The translations under genes and the position numbers were made by a program. 64,000 nt of DNA from Candidatus Krumholzibacteriia bacterium (GTDB taxonomy: Bacteria > Krumholzibacteriota > Krumholzibacteriia > Krumholzibacteriales > Krumholzibacteriaceae): assembly GCA_023131975.1 (NCBI GenBank), contig JAGLYV010000029.1, positions 1-64,000 on the forward strand, written 5' to 3'. Below, one piece after another: positions 16,801-26,850 of this stretch (position 1 is its first letter; every line of letters starts with the position of its first letter). The notes under the pieces are model-generated. The model made no database searches and was not told the origin of the DNA. It saw only the letters and a program-made list of their open reading frames with translations.

Positions 16801-19800
16801 ATGATAACTGGTCAGGCAGAACAGAGTATGAAATCGTTGAAATGCATGGTCAAGCGCGGTTTATCTCGCAAAATGAGAGAAAGCGGGAAGATACTTCTCT
16901 CTTTTATCCGGGTGACCGGGGTATTCATCCTGTTTTATGTGGTGGCCGCCCTGCCTGCCGGAGCAGCGACGGATGACGGCACTATTCCGATTTGTATTGA
17001 CCAGTCAAGAGACCTTCTTCTTGCTTCCGTTGGGGATCTGGTCATCCAGACGATTCAATGTTCTTTTGATACTGTGAGGGTGGGTAATACAGGAATACCT
17101 CTGACCGTACGTCTCCAGAACCGTAGCGATACTCCCATAATCATGGACTTTGTCTCGATCAATTTTACCCTTTCGAGCGGGGGGGACCGCAACGGCGATT
17201 ATCTTGTCATATCAGAACTGATTGTCAACGATACTATCTATCCATCGGATAATGTTCCATTTGAATTTCTCGTCGATGTTTTTCCTGACGCGTTGACAGA
17301 AGAGACTATAAGGATAAGTGCCTTTGCTGTGGGAGAGCGTGTTGATAACGGCGAGACTGTCACAGCGGAAAGCTCCAATACATGGAACATTCTCGATGAA
17401 TTCGAGAATGTCGCCTGGAACAACGACAACGGAAGCGAGGCATGGTCCGGACCGTGGGGTGAGATCGGGGAATCTGATGGCCCGGATGCCGGGGTCGTTT
17501 CGATCGGGATGGTACCCATGCTGGGCATCAACGTACTTCGAGTCGGCAGTGACCAGGTATTTGCCGATGCCGGCATCGAAAGGGGAGCGGACCTGTCAAA
17601 TGCCCTTGTCGCCACACTGAACTACATGTGGGGGATCGATCCGACCCACACATTCTACGGCAAGTTTCTGATACAGATATCTGCCGATGGAGGTGAAAGC
17701 TGGATAGATCTGAGCATAATCGAAGGTGAGGGCTCGCTTGTATCAGGCATCGAAAGTTACGATATCACCGAATGGGCGGGGCCGGAAACGAGGATCCGTT
17801 TCGTGTCGAACGGTTTCAGCCAGGGATTTATCTATATCGACGATGTCGAGATCGTTTTTGAGAAAGTTTCGTCAAGTCATGCCTGGGTCGTTCTGAACGA
17901 GGGCGGCATTCAGGCATCGATAGCCTTGTTTGACACACGTTCGACCTCCGACCGGGCCGACGATTCCCTGATGGTGTTTCTAGAAAGAGAAAGTACTTCT
18001 CTCGGTGTCGTACATGTGACCAACAATGGGTTTCCCGCTGGAAGCATACCGTATGAGCATGGTGGGGAGTACCGGCTCGTAGTCCAATACAGGAATCTGG
18101 AGGAATGGGAATGGGAGCCGAAAGACTCAGAAAGAGGGTATTTCGCCTTCAAAGATATTTCCAGTGGTTTCGGCCGTGAATCGGCGCCCCGCGTTGGACT
18201 GAAGGAATTTCTCCTGACAGAAACGAATATCAGTGATGAGGAGGACGACTCCGTCGATTGTGTGATCGGGGCTACGGTCCATTCCGACCCTCCCGGGTCC
18301 TGGGATGTCATGACCGATCCCTGGTCGGACCCCGAAGTAGATGACGGCAAGCTCGGTGAATACGGGAGCGTCATAGAGGGGCTGGATCCTCCCCGATGGA
18401 TCCTGGACTGCAGGGACGGAGGAAAGGACTGGGAAGTCACGGGAAAAGCAGAGGACGACAGGTCGTATTTCCACGAAATATGGTTCAGGCCCGATCAGGA
18501 ATGGGAGCATGGAGACCTGGCCGATATTTATCTGCATTATGACGGGAATTCGCCGGAAAACTCACTCGATGAATTTCACATGATATTCAGGATGGTGGAC
18601 GACGATACACTGGGGCCGGAATTCTCGGATTATTCTCCCGGGACCATACCGGAAGGGAACGAAATATATATCGGTGTCCACATCTTTGATCCGAGCGGAG
18701 TCTATGATGACGATACGGACGAAGGAGGACAGGGAGTATATATCATCTGGGACGACGACGGCAGTCTCTCGGGCGACTACAATATTATGCAGATGGCCTC
18801 GATCGTGGAAGGGGCTTTTGAGACTGCCGGGTCACTTGGAGTCTACGCGGCTGGAACAGAGATACTTTACAGGGTATACGCCTACGATGACGATGCCGAC
18901 TTCGGGCCAGATGACCGGAGCCAGTCAGTCAGCGAAGTGCATTCCGTTCAGGTCATCGGATCGAGCCCCGTCTATGAAACCACTTCTTCGATATCACCTG
19001 ACGAGATATGCCCGGGGATGCGGGTAGACGGTTTCCAGTTGCGGATATCGAATCCCAACGCAGAGGAAATAGTCCTGATGCCGGCAGTGTCGTATCTCGA
19101 GTTCAGCGACGGTACCCATACTGTGAATGTAAATCTTGTCAACGAGACTGTTCTAAGACCGGGAGTCAGTGATTACACGATAGTCTTCGGACAGGCGGAT
19201 ATCCCGGAGACATTCAACGCTCCCGATACTATCGAAGTCGACTTGTATCTCGAGGGGACCATCCAGGGATCGTTGTTCTGGAGCCAGGAATGGACTCTCT
19301 CTGAATCGAACCGGATAATCGTCGATGCTCCGGCAGTCTTTGTCGAGACCTATCCGCTGCCTTCCCCTCCGGTCAACCCGGGTGAACGTAAAGCCGAGAT
19401 GCTCCGTCTCAAATTCACGAACGAAGGTATGACCGGTGTTCTGGTCGACAGTCTTGTCATCGACAACCTTACGACCGGGTCACGGACAGCGCCCGGGAAC
19501 GACGTCGATTTCGAGACTCTTTATCTTTACCGGCAGAATGGACCCGTCACCGTGATTTCGATTCTCGCTGGAGGCGGGGGTGGAGAGCTTTTACAAAGTC
19601 GACCTTTCGATGTGGGTGATTCGCTTGCCGCGATGGCGGTCTTCTCCGATGGAAGAGCTGTTTTCAGATTGTCGGAGGCGAAGGGCATTCCGGTCGGTGA
19701 AGAGATCTATTACTATATCATGGCCGATATCGATTCGTTTCTTGCCTGCGATGGAGATATCCTCGATATTGCGGTGATGTCGACAGATTCGATCTTTCTT

Positions 19801-22800
19801 GCCGGAAACGCGCTGATCGAATCAGACCGGTCCGTATTGAATTCCGAGGGAACGGTAGCCGTAGACGGGTTCGTCCGTTTCCAGGCGTCGATCGTCGATG
19901 TTCTGCCGGACACGCTCTGGTCGGGCATTTCGCATCAGCCTGTCTTTGCCGTCGAACTACCGTCTAACGGATATGCTCCTGATCTGCTGACCGCGCTGAC
20001 TCTTCGCAACTATGGTAGTGAATCGGCGAACGCTTTGATCTCGGATCTTATGCTATGGGTGGATAACGGAGACAGGGTCTTTTTCTCCGATGAAGATGAA
20101 CAGGTCGGAGAGCTGGTGTTTACCGGAGACAGGTTCGAGATATCAGGGATATCGGTGCCGGTCGTCGAGTCAGGTCTTTTTTTCGTTACAGCATCGTTTG
20201 CCGGGGATTTCTCGGGTGGGTTCACCGTCCGGATGGGGCTGCCCGTCAATGGAGTGAGCTATGTTTCCGGAAACGATGGGCCGATCGACATGGAGATCCT
20301 TTCACTCCTGTCCCAGGTTCTGGCGAAAAGAGAATTTGTTTTTGTTTCAACCGTGCCGCGAGAGGATCCCGAATATCTCTGCCACCCCGGTGACAGGGCA
20401 GTCGAACTCGCGGGGCTTTCCCTGGAAAACAGCACGTTGACGTCACTCACCCTGGAATCGTTGTCTCTTCGCGGAAACACCGATCTTTTCGAGTGTGTTC
20501 CGGGACAGGAAATAGACCTCTATCTGGATGACGGAGACATGGTATTCGATACAAACGACGATACCTGGTTGATCTCGTCCGCGATCCTGTCAGGCGTCTG
20601 TGAATTTTCCGGGCTGTCCACCGGGATAGATCCGGGGGATCGCGCGGTTATTTTTGCCGCAGTCGATGTCGATTCATTTTTTACTCCTGACGGGGATACA
20701 CTTATGCTTCGGCTGGATTCCGCGTCAGATATAGTTTTCTCTTTGTCTTACGAAGACGAGTTCGCAATAGAGGGCGAATTCCCTCTTGTACCGGAAACAA
20801 GCTTCATAACTGACGGGCTGATGTCGCACCAGCTCGGCGTATATTCGGGGTCCGACAGCACCGTCACCGGACGGTTAAAAGATATTCTGGCGATGGAACT
20901 CGTAGTGCCCGGGAACGGTTGCCGGGACGATATCCTGGAATCGGTCAGGGTCGTGAACATCGGTACCGCTCGCGCGGAGCATATCAAAAACGTATGGCTC
21001 TGGACAGACGATGGTGACGGGGAGTTCTCTACGACCGACGATCTCAGGATCGGGCCGATGGACAGCGATGATTACAGGAACTTTACCATAGATGGATTGT
21101 CTGAGGCCGTTAGTGGCGATGGGAACAGCACATTCTATATCACTGTCGATCTAAATGAGGGATTTACTTCGGGCGCGGACATATGGCTGCGGGTACCGGT
21201 GAACGGTATATCGATGTCATCGGGCAATGACGGCCCGATAGACGCGGGAGTGTCGACTGGACAGGGAGTGATCATTCCGGTCCCCGACAGGGTGACGGTA
21301 TATTCGAGTCTTCTCGGGAACAAGAGGGTCAGGTGCGGAGACCGAAACATACTGAATATCGTACTGGGAGTCTATAACAGCTATCTGGATGACAAGATGC
21401 TCAGATCCCTGACTCTTCTCAAAGAAGGAACGGTGCGTATCGACGAGATCGAGACGGTCAGTGCCTGGGCGGATGCCGACGGTAACGGTCTTTTCGACGA
21501 AAAGAACGATCTTCTTCTCGAAACGGTCGAGCCCGGTGGGGCGATAATAGTCCTCGACGGCCTCGACCTGGCGCTTGGCTCGTTCAGGAGCAGCCTGCTC
21601 TTTATCACCTACGACCTTCCCGCGCACGGTGTCCGTGATTCGGTCTCGGTCGATTTTACTATTTCCGACAGGGCTTTTCTCGAATTCAATGATCCTTACA
21701 TAAAGGTGGAAGGTGTATTTCCACTCGAATCGGCTGGCACGGATTATACAGATGGAATGAAAGGGTCACAGATATCGATTCCATCCGTGACCGAAATACT
21801 GGTTTCCCCCGATGATGAGAATGTCCGGGCGTATTCCCTGATAATCCCATGTAACGGGTCGGAGGGTGACACCCTTAGAAACATCTCGTTCGAGAACGAA
21901 GGTTCCGCTCTGGTCGGAATGGATATCGGATATCTGCGGTTATGGAGGGAGACCGGTGGCACAAGCCCCGGCTTCGACGAAGGCGAGGAAGAATTGATCT
22001 CCTATCTGTCCTGGAATGGTAGCAGCTGGAGTTCTTTTTCGGGGCTGGACGAGTATATAGACTGTTCCGGACTTCCTCTTCATGTGACGGCGGATATCAC
22101 CGCCACCGCGTCAGATGGAAGAATGTTGATACTTGACGTGCCGGTAAATGGAATAGAAGTAGCCTCGGGCAACGATGGCCCGATAGACGGACTACTCGGT
22201 CAGACAGTAAGGGTCGTTATAACGACCGATCCTCTGGTGGCCGGATTCGAAAGCCTTTCTCCTGTGACCTCGGGCCAGGAATTCGATCTTGGGTTGAGGG
22301 TGACCAATGTCACCGATACCGCGATCGTGGCCATCATGCCCACGGGGTTCGGCTGGTCCGGGACTGGAACATTCACCATTGAATCGGGGCCTTCCCCTGG
22401 TTTCATCGATCTTTCCGGTCAGGCAGACAGTGTGTTCGACTGGTCGATGACTGCCGGAGTCCCGGGATTCATCGTCTTCGAGGGGATGGTGGAAGGGGAT
22501 CATGGCGCCGGAAGTATGATCAGTCATTCGGATACCCTGTTTATTCAGGGTGTTCCCAACGGATTCAATATGACTCTGGACGACCTGGCTCCGGTAAGTC
22601 TCAACAGGGGGACGACGGATGTCGGGATGATAGAGCTCACGATGATATACAGCGGTTCCTGCGAACAATGCGCACCGATCGATTTGAGATCGGTCGAGCT
22701 GACCTTGACGGACGCGGAAGGGCAGCCTGTCGGAGCAGGTGAGATAACTACTGCTATTTACCTCAGAAATGAAGTGATGCTGGTTGCCAGCATCAACACG

Positions 22801-24822
22801 ACAGGGGTCGAGGAGTCGTCAGTCATGCTTGTGCCTGTCGAACCGGTGATGGTGTGGCCAGGGGAGATGAAGACTTTCAGAGTGTACATCGATGTCGGAC
22901 CAGAAACACACGGGAATGATTTCAGGATTTCCCTCGGGTCGGTCTCGGCGTTCGATCTGACCGATCACAATACCGGGATTCCAGTGGATATAGGCGGCAT
23001 AGAGTTTCCGTGGACGACTAACGCGGTGGATATCAGAGAGCCGGCGCTGGAACTGTTGGTCGGTATGGACGGCATGGCGCCGGAATCGATCAACAGGGGC
23101 CAGGAGGATGTCCGGGTATTCAGCCTGGCCCTGACAAATGCGGGGATCAGCTTTGGAGCGGACATCAGTATTTCCTCGATATATCTCGAAGTGGAGGATA
23201 TCTCCGGTAATGGTGCCGAAGCAGCCGGTATATTCTCGGAATTCCGTCTTCAGGACGGACCGGGTTATCGTTATTCTACAGTTTCCGTCTTTGGTACTTC
23301 GCAGACTGTCGAGTGTGTGTTTCAGCCCGAGATAGTCATTTCTCCCGGAATACCGCTTGTCCTCGATGGATATGTTGATTTTGTGTCTGATCCCGTTCCC
23401 GCAGGATTCAGGTTGGTACTACAGGATTCATTATGTCTGGGCGCGAGGGACGCCAATTCCGGAGAGACGGTGACGGTACGAGGCGATCAGTCCGGTGGGT
23501 ATGATTTTCCGATGGATTCGGGAGGGACCCTGTTTCTGAATCCATTATCCGGGCTTTCTGTCTCCGGCACGCCGATGTTGCCGAATGCTGTTGTGGCATC
23601 CTCCCTGGACATCAATGCTTTTGATGTAGTCATCCGGCACACTGGCAGTCAGGGAGAATCAAATGCATTGATAAGCTCGTTGTCGATCAGGTTACTTGAC
23701 AGTTCAGGTTCAGGAATTCCGTGGAATTCCACGATCGAGGGATTGAGAGCGACAGCGGGAGACAGTATCGTGGGGTCAGTATATCCGGCCGCGGGAGATA
23801 CCTCTTCATACATGGCGATCGTCTTTCCAGGCGGTATACAGGTTTCTCCGGGAGATTCGATCGATGTTGATATCTCGGTCGACCTGGAGGGCGTATCGTT
23901 GCCCCCGGATTTTCAGATGCAGATAGCACAGAGTGGGATCGAGATATATGATGCGACCTCGATGGAAAGATATACTTCCGTTCAGGGGGATTTTCCTCTT
24001 ACCAGCGGAATCGCGGAAATAGTGCACCCCGCCGATGGTATCACTTTCGGCGCGGGATCGATCATGCCGTCCAATATAGTGCCAGGTGAAAAAATCGGGG
24101 TGTTCGAACTCAGATTCTCAAGAAGCGAGTCATCGGAAGGTTCTCAAGTGATCGTATCACGCTTCGATATCGAGTTCGAAGACAGATACGGCATGCCGAT
24201 AGATCCTTCATCGATAGTAGAAAAAATCATAATAGAGAACGACGGGATCGGTGTTGGATTATCGACGGAGATCGTATCTGGTGCCATCAGGATAGATCTT
24301 GCGGATCCTGTCACGGTGAATAAGGGACAGTCCATAGTTCTTAAGGTGTCAACCAGGACAACAGAATCAATATCGGTCGAGGCGCTGCGGGCTGAGATCC
24401 CTTCGGTCTCGAGCATCGTATGTGTGGATGGCGTATCGGATGTGCCGGTGTCTGTATCCCTGGAGGAAGGCTTCGCATTACCCTTCGTATCCGGTATGGC
24501 CGCTGTCCTTGCCGGGGAGACGGAGGCTTCGTTCTCGAATTATCCGAATCCCTTTATCGCGAGTCAGGAGAAGACAAGAATAACATTCTTCCTTTCATCC
24601 AGTTCCGAAGTCTCTCTCGATGTATATACGATGACCGGGAAACTGGTCAAAAAGATAATTAATAACGAGGACATGACGTCAGGACTTCACCAGGATATCT
24701 GGTGGGACGGCAGAAATGGCCGGGGTGAGAAAGTATTGAACGGTGTCTATTTTCTGGTTTTGAGAACTAAAACAGGTGGAAGTGAGAAAGTGTTCAGGAG
24801 AAAGGCAGCGCTGGTACGCTGA
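16801..24822 (+). CDS. Giant secreted repeat protein with T9SS-type C-terminal sorting domain
   Basis: 2673 residues. A signal peptide (KILLSFIRVTGVFILFYVVAALPAGAA) ends near residue 56; the true start may be a later Met at 16828, 16846 or 16873, since the first has no clear ribosome site. The body is beta-rich, Asp/Gly/Ser-rich and strongly acidic, built of Ig-like or adhesin-like modules. Three modules share VNGxxxxSGNDGPID (starting at residues 1149, 1467 and 1782, so 318 and 315 residues apart). Asp-rich loops such as DADGNGLFDEKND suggest Ca2+ binding. The last 95 residues contain SNYPNPF, a strand-rich FlgD-like fold and GVYFLVLRTK, the type A sorting domain that directs type IX secretion. 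It overlaps the PorV-like gene by one base. Confidence 0.88.
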   Translation: MITGQAEQSMKSLKCMVKRGLSRKMRESGKILLSFIRVTGVFILFYVVAALPAGAATDDGTIPICIDQSRDLLLASVGDLVIQTIQCSFDTVRVGNTGIPLTVRLQNRSDTPIIMDFVSINFTLSSGGDRNGDYLVISELIVNDTIYPSDNVPFEFLVDVFPDALTEETIRISAFAVGERVDNGETVTAESSNTWNILDEFENVAWNNDNGSEAWSGPWGEIGESDGPDAGVVSIGMVPMLGINVLRVGSDQVFADAGIERGADLSNALVATLNYMWGIDPTHTFYGKFLIQISADGGESWIDLSIIEGEGSLVSGIESYDITEWAGPETRIRFVSNGFSQGFIYIDDVEIVFEKVSSSHAWVVLNEGGIQASIALFDTRSTSDRADDSLMVFLERESTSLGVVHVTNNGFPAGSIPYEHGGEYRLVVQYRNLEEWEWEPKDSERGYFAFKDISSGFGRESAPRVGLKEFLLTETNISDEEDDSVDCVIGATVHSDPPGSWDVMTDPWSDPEVDDGKLGEYGSVIEGLDPPRWILDCRDGGKDWEVTGKAEDDRSYFHEIWFRPDQEWEHGDLADIYLHYDGNSPENSLDEFHMIFRMVDDDTLGPEFSDYSPGTIPEGNEIYIGVHIFDPSGVYDDDTDEGGQGVYIIWDDDGSLSGDYNIMQMASIVEGAFETAGSLGVYAAGTEILYRVYAYDDDADFGPDDRSQSVSEVHSVQVIGSSPVYETTSSISPDEICPGMRVDGFQLRISNPNAEEIVLMPAVSYLEFSDGTHTVNVNLVNETVLRPGVSDYTIVFGQADIPETFNAPDTIEVDLYLEGTIQGSLFWSQEWTLSESNRIIVDAPAVFVETYPLPSPPVNPGERKAEMLRLKFTNEGMTGVLVDSLVIDNLTTGSRTAPGNDVDFETLYLYRQNGPVTVISILAGGGGGELLQSRPFDVGDSLAAMAVFSDGRAVFRLSEAKGIPVGEEIYYYIMADIDSFLACDGDILDIAVMSTDSIFLAGNALIESDRSVLNSEGTVAVDGFVRFQASIVDVLPDTLWSGISHQPVFAVELPSNGYAPDLLTALTLRNYGSESANALISDLMLWVDNGDRVFFSDEDEQVGELVFTGDRFEISGISVPVVESGLFFVTASFAGDFSGGFTVRMGLPVNGVSYVSGNDGPIDMEILSLLSQVLAKREFVFVSTVPREDPEYLCHPGDRAVELAGLSLENSTLTSLTLESLSLRGNTDLFECVPGQEIDLYLDDGDMVFDTNDDTWLISSAILSGVCEFSGLSTGIDPGDRAVIFAAVDVDSFFTPDGDTLMLRLDSASDIVFSLSYEDEFAIEGEFPLVPETSFITDGLMSHQLGVYSGSDSTVTGRLKDILAMELVVPGNGCRDDILESVRVVNIGTARAEHIKNVWLWTDDGDGEFSTTDDLRIGPMDSDDYRNFTIDGLSEAVSGDGNSTFYITVDLNEGFTSGADIWLRVPVNGISMSSGNDGPIDAGVSTGQGVIIPVPDRVTVYSSLLGNKRVRCGDRNILNIVLGVYNSYLDDKMLRSLTLLKEGTVRIDEIETVSAWADADGNGLFDEKNDLLLETVEPGGAIIVLDGLDLALGSFRSSLLFITYDLPAHGVRDSVSVDFTISDRAFLEFNDPYIKVEGVFPLESAGTDYTDGMKGSQISIPSVTEILVSPDDENVRAYSLIIPCNGSEGDTLRNISFENEGSALVGMDIGYLRLWRETGGTSPGFDEGEEELISYLSWNGSSWSSFSGLDEYIDCSGLPLHVTADITATASDGRMLILDVPVNGIEVASGNDGPIDGLLGQTVRVVITTDPLVAGFESLSPVTSGQEFDLGLRVTNVTDTAIVAIMPTGFGWSGTGTFTIESGPSPGFIDLSGQADSVFDWSMTAGVPGFIVFEGMVEGDHGAGSMISHSDTLFIQGVPNGFNMTLDDLAPVSLNRGTTDVGMIELTMIYSGSCEQCAPIDLRSVELTLTDAEGQPVGAGEITTAIYLRNEVMLVASINTTGVEESSVMLVPVEPVMVWPGEMKTFRVYIDVGPETHGNDFRISLGSVSAFDLTDHNTGIPVDIGGIEFPWTTNAVDIREPALELLVGMDGMAPESINRGQEDVRVFSLALTNAGISFGADISISSIYLEVEDISGNGAEAAGIFSEFRLQDGPGYRYSTVSVFGTSQTVECVFQPEIVISPGIPLVLDGYVDFVSDPVPAGFRLVLQDSLCLGARDANSGETVTVRGDQSGGYDFPMDSGGTLFLNPLSGLSVSGTPMLPNAVVASSLDINAFDVVIRHTGSQGESNALISSLSIRLLDSSGSGIPWNSTIEGLRATAGDSIVGSVYPAAGDTSSYMAIVFPGGIQVSPGDSIDVDISVDLEGVSLPPDFQMQIAQSGIEIYDATSMERYTSVQGDFPLTSGIAEIVHPADGITFGAGSIMPSNIVPGEKIGVFELRFSRSESSEGSQVIVSRFDIEFEDRYGMPIDPSSIVEKIIIENDGIGVGLSTEIVSGAIRIDLADPVTVNKGQSIVLKVSTRTTESISVEALRAEIPSVSSIVCVDGVSDVPVSVSLEEGFALPFVSGMAAVLAGETEASFSNYPNPFIASQEKTRITFFLSSSSEVSLDVYTMTGKLVKKIINNEDMTSGLHQDIWWDGRNGRGEKVLNGVYFLVLRTKTGGSEKVFRRKAALVR
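20245..22188 (+). repeat. Internal ~316-residue repeats inside the giant protein
   Basis: Three in-frame copies of the signature VNGxxxxSGNDGPID begin at 20245, 21199 and 22144. Preceding text in each unit is also alike (LMLWVDNGD..., VWLWTDDGDG..., LRLWRETGG...), so the true repeat units extend roughly 95 to 100 residues upstream of each signature and about 200 after it. DNA identity is low, indicating old duplications. Confidence 0.75.
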
Positions 24823-26834
24823 TGAACCGACTATATAGAATAATCATCCTTGCTTCGCTGACGGCGGTTATGACCGCTATCGCGCCGCCGTGCGGCCTGG
24901 TCGCCGAAGATGGGACGGGTGGCACTATAAGTCCGTTTGCTCTGGGAGCAGGAGGAAGGAACACGGCACTCGGCGGAGCGTCTGCGGCGGTATGGGGAGG
25001 TTCCTATTCCCTTGTCTGGAATCCGGCGGGACTCGTTTCCGTGGAGAGGGGCGAACTGGCCCTGTTCCATACACCACTGTTCGATGGATTATGTTCCTAT
25101 TCCACGGTCCTGGTATCATGGCCCCTACTCGACATGGGTGTGATCTCTGCTGGAATCATGCATCTGAAAATAGGTGATATCGAGAGGCGCGATTATGGCA
25201 ATATGATGACAGGCAGCGATCTGTCGAACAGACAGACCAGGTATATACTCGGTTTTGGCAAGACTATCCACGGAGGCCTGTCGGGAGGAATCAGTCTTAA
25301 GCTGGACAGATATGCCCAGGGAGAATACAGCGCCAACGGATTCGGGATGGACGCGGGCCTGGGGGTGCGGGGAAAAATCAATTCGCCGCTCATCGACGGT
25401 ATGGCCGCGGGAATTAATTTTTTCAATATTGTGGAGCCCGTCTATACGATCGTCAGTGAGGAATCGGGCGATCCTTCAGGAGCCAGGGGTGGCATTGCCA
25501 TGTGGCGTTCGATGCCGGGAACCCTGGACGATCGACTGCTATTCGCCTCTGACCTGGTGAAATCCAGATACAGCGAGACCGGGCTGCATGTGGGGATCGA
25601 GTACAGCATAAACGGGATGTTTGCTGTCAGGGCCGGATATGACGAAGGAAATGCTACTCTCGGGGCCGGGTTCCGTATTCACACTGTCGAGGTGGACTAT
25701 GCCTTCAGAGATTCTGACCTCGAGAGCTACCACCTGTTTTCGATATCATATGGATATGGCGAAACGAGCAGCCAGAGGCTTGCCAGACGTAGAAAAGCAA
25801 GAGATGAGGAAATTCAGCGAAAACTCGTTATTGAGACAGACAGGTATGAGACAGATCTTATTTCATCCTCAATGGAAAGTGGAAAACGAGCGCTTGAAAA
25901 TGGTCGTTACGACAAAGCTACCGTGTATTTCGAGGCGGCCCTGCTCTGGGATCCTGCCAATACGGAAGCAAGGGATGGTAGAAACAGGGCAGAGGGTCTC
26001 ATCCATATAAAACGTGCGGACTCTCTTTTTGCCGGGCAGATGTACCCGGAAGCGTTGTTCGAGTACAGACTTGGCAGTCAGTATTCCGAGCATGAAGAAG
26101 TCAGGGCGCGGATCGAAGCCTGCGAGAAATCGATTGGGGAAGCCGAGAACAGCAGAGCCATTCTCGACAGGATGATCTCACATTCACTTGAGCTCTATAC
26201 CAGCCGACAATGGGCCGATGCTTCTCGGGCGTTCGAAGAGATCCTTTTGATCGATCCTGAGAATGGCATAGCGATACAGTACCATGAGAAATCTATTTTC
26301 AGGAACAGGGAGTATTACGATTCGATTATCAGGGACGTCGAGCAGACAGTTTCCAGAATGCATTACGAGAAGGCAGCGGGGCTTGTCCACACGGGGCTGG
26401 AGGATTTCCCCCGGGACAAGGGCCTTATGTCGAGATTATCCGAAATCGAAAGATTGAAGAAAAATGCCGAAAAAAAAGACCTTGCCGCGACGGAACTGTC
26501 GACTTTCTCGCCGGTATTGTCTTCGACAAAGATCAAAAGCCTGAGGCCCGACTACGAAATGGGAGTGGCTTTCTTTACCGAAGGGAAATACGAGGATGCG
26601 ATCGATTCCTGGGAAAAGGTATGGAAGGTGTGGAACAGTTTCGAGAAGGTAGAGGAATATCTTGTCAAGGCGTACCAGTTCAGAGGCATGGATCTGTATG
26701 CAGACCACAGATATGAAGAAGCTCTTGAGGCGTGGCAGAAGATCCTTGTGATAGATCCTCGAAATGAAAAGGCCGCGCGGTATATCAGGCGGACCAGAGA
26801 AGAGATGGGCCTCCTTGAAGGAACGAGAGGATGA
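24822..26834 (+). CDS. PorV/UPF0164-like outer-membrane barrel fused to C-terminal TPR domain
   Basis: 670 residues. A signal peptide (LYRIIILASLTAVMTAIAPPCGLVA) is followed by a PorV/PorQ-type start: SPFALGAGGRNTALGGASAAVWGGSYSLVWNPAGL. Residues about 35-310 alternate polar and hydrophobic positions as in a 14-strand outer-membrane barrel. From about 340 onward the protein changes to helical TPR-like repeats (ALENGRYDKATVYFEAALLWDPANTEA, SRQWADASRAFEEILLIDPENG, DHRYEEALEAWQKILVIDPRNE). PorV shuttles sorting-domain proteins to the type IX attachment complex; the TPR tail, presumably periplasmic, is unusual. Placement directly after a sorting-domain protein supports a secretion-partner role. 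Confidence 0.85.
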   Translation: MNRLYRIIILASLTAVMTAIAPPCGLVAEDGTGGTISPFALGAGGRNTALGGASAAVWGGSYSLVWNPAGLVSVERGELALFHTPLFDGLCSYSTVLVSWPLLDMGVISAGIMHLKIGDIERRDYGNMMTGSDLSNRQTRYILGFGKTIHGGLSGGISLKLDRYAQGEYSANGFGMDAGLGVRGKINSPLIDGMAAGINFFNIVEPVYTIVSEESGDPSGARGGIAMWRSMPGTLDDRLLFASDLVKSRYSETGLHVGIEYSINGMFAVRAGYDEGNATLGAGFRIHTVEVDYAFRDSDLESYHLFSISYGYGETSSQRLARRRKARDEEIQRKLVIETDRYETDLISSSMESGKRALENGRYDKATVYFEAALLWDPANTEARDGRNRAEGLIHIKRADSLFAGQMYPEALFEYRLGSQYSEHEEVRARIEACEKSIGEAENSRAILDRMISHSLELYTSRQWADASRAFEEILLIDPENGIAIQYHEKSIFRNREYYDSIIRDVEQTVSRMHYEKAAGLVHTGLEDFPRDKGLMSRLSEIERLKKNAEKKDLAATELSTFSPVLSSTKIKSLRPDYEMGVAFFTEGKYEDAIDSWEKVWKVWNSFEKVEEYLVKAYQFRGMDLYADHRYEEALEAWQKILVIDPRNEKAARYIRRTREEMGLLEGTRG

Positions 26835-26850
26835 CAGTCAGCGGTGTGAT

